From an uncultured Pseudomonadota bacterium (GTDB lineage Bacteria > Pseudomonadota > Gammaproteobacteria > Burkholderiales > JALYOK01), in NCBI GenBank assembly GCA_902826775.1, contig CADEHE010000010.1, forward strand, positions 1-64,000: DNA of 64,000 bases, in the 5' to 3' direction. A program made the position numbers and the translations under genes. Positions within the stretch are counted from its first letter, which is position 1. Every line of letters starts with the position of its first letter. The notes under the pieces were generated by a model. The model was not told where the DNA came from. It worked only from the letters and a program-made list of their open reading frames with translations, and ran no database searches. Shown here in pieces: positions 63,396-64,000 of the stretch.

Positions 63396-64000
63396 GTGAA
63401 ACGCAGAACTCGAGATCAGATTGCGGCGCGCGTGGCGCTGGATATTCCTGAAGGTGCCTACGTCAACTTAGGTATCGGCTTGCCCACGCTGGTTGCTAAC
63501 CATCTGCCGCGCGGGCGGGAGATTTTCTTGCACAGCGAGAATGGCATACTCGGCATGGGTCCCGCCCCGGCCGCGGGCGCGGAGGATTGGGACTTGATCA
63601 ACGCCGGCAAACAGCCGGTGACTCTGCTCACCGGCGGTGCGTTCTTCCATCATGCGGATTCATTCGGCATGATGCGCGGTGGTCACCTCGACATTTGCGT
63701 GCTCGGCGCGTTTCAAGTATCCGCAGGTGGTGATCTCGCCAATTGGCACACTGGTGCGCCCGACGCGATCCCCGCTGTCGGCGGCGCCATGGATTTGGCC
63801 ATAGGCGCCAAGCGCGTGTTCATCATGATGGAGCACCAAACCAAGAGCGGCGAAAGCAAGGTTGTGCGGCAGTGCAGCTATCCGCTTACCGGCGTGGCGT
63901 GCGTCAGCCGCATTTACACGGATCTGGCGACGATCGACGTCAAACCGGACGGTTTGCACGTGGTCGACATGGTCGAGGGCCTAAGCTTTGCCGAGTTGTG
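63396..64000 (+). CDS. pcaJ: 3-Oxoadipate CoA-transferase subunit B (partial, runs off window)
   Basis: Translated directly from GTG 63396, which has GGAG 6 nt upstream: 201 complete codons, continuing past the window end. Recognisable segments are VNLGIGLPTLVANHLP, FLHSENGILGMGP (catalytic Glu), LLTGGAFFHHADSFGMMRGGHLDI, GAFQVSAGGDLANWHTGAPD and CVSRIYTDLATIDV. All match PcaJ/ScoB. About 10-15 residues of the C-terminus are missing. It is translated just after pcaI and forms a heterodimer-type enzyme with it. Confidence 0.85.
   Translation, partial: MKRRTRDQIAARVALDIPEGAYVNLGIGLPTLVANHLPRGREIFLHSENGILGMGPAPAAGAEDWDLINAGKQPVTLLTGGAFFHHADSFGMMRGGHLDICVLGAFQVSAGGDLANWHTGAPDAIPAVGGAMDLAIGAKRVFIMMEHQTKSGESKVVRQCSYPLTGVACVSRIYTDLATIDVKPDGLHVVDMVEGLSFAEL

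Overview
The window reads as a chromosomal segment of a betaproteobacterium (Burkholderiales/Rhodocyclales/Nitrosomonadales-like), moderately GC-rich and densely coding. The evidence is gene order and family type: an ECF sigma/DUF3619/DUF3106/RDD operon divergent from ilvI-ilvH-ilvC-psd-pssA-leuA, a paired TIGR03623-type nuclease and UvrD/AddA-type helicase, a PA2779/PA2778 pair, glcDEF beside hyi, and rho-trxA-csp-rpmE. No phage, transposase, CRISPR, rRNA or tRNA was seen. Nearly everything is core or ordinary accessory metabolism. The noteworthy material is mostly regulatory DNA and a few unusual proteins.  Layout. 0-4.7 kb: MFS exporter, small secreted protein, carboxymuconolactone-decarboxylase family protein with an SDR, and DNA polymerase IV. 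4.8-8.4 kb: acetyl-CoA synthetase, a lone LptG-type permease and a basic-tailed hypothetical. 8.5-10.2 kb: minus-strand operon of sigma factor, DUF3619, DUF3106 and RDD proteins with overlapping starts. 10.3-10.9 kb: an intergenic array of 146-bp direct repeats closed by an inverted copy. 11-18 kb: branched-chain amino-acid and phosphatidylethanolamine synthesis genes, ending in leuA. An unannotated 22-codon, leucine-rich leader peptide precedes leuA, and its ATG coincides with the predicted transcription start. 18-29.6 kb: secreted protease-TPR protein, WrbA, a PilZ-like protein, hydroxypyruvate isomerase divergent from glycolate oxidase glcDEF, PA2779/PA2778, and an ArnT-like glycosyltransferase. 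29.7-32.8 kb: rpmE, csp, rho, trxA, ferredoxin. 32.8-39 kb: nuclease and helicase-nuclease pair.  39-52 kb: second csp, Baeyer-Villiger-type monooxygenase, a pair of tiny conserved-looking genes, DUF192, dut-coaBC, radC, rpmB-rpmG, fatty-acid desaturase, MscS channel, and the purN-DUF3108-DUF3108-rsmB-PLD gene string. 52-64 kb: intradiol dioxygenase with an SDR, a MerR-type protein reduced to its DNA-binding domain, a very large MASE1 histidine kinase with seven tandem PAS modules plus its NarL-type regulator, and an SDR/thiolase-like/DUF35 operon divergent from pcaIJ (the last gene is cut by the window edge).  How the genes work together. Three metabolic themes recur: branched-chain amino-acid synthesis with leucine-sensing attenuation of leuA; C2 metabolism (acs, glcDEF, hyi); and degradation of aromatic or acyl-CoA compounds (intradiol dioxygenase, pcaIJ, a Cys-less thiolase with DUF35, SDRs, monooxygenase). 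All functions are inferred from recognised sequence motifs and family memory. No database search was run.
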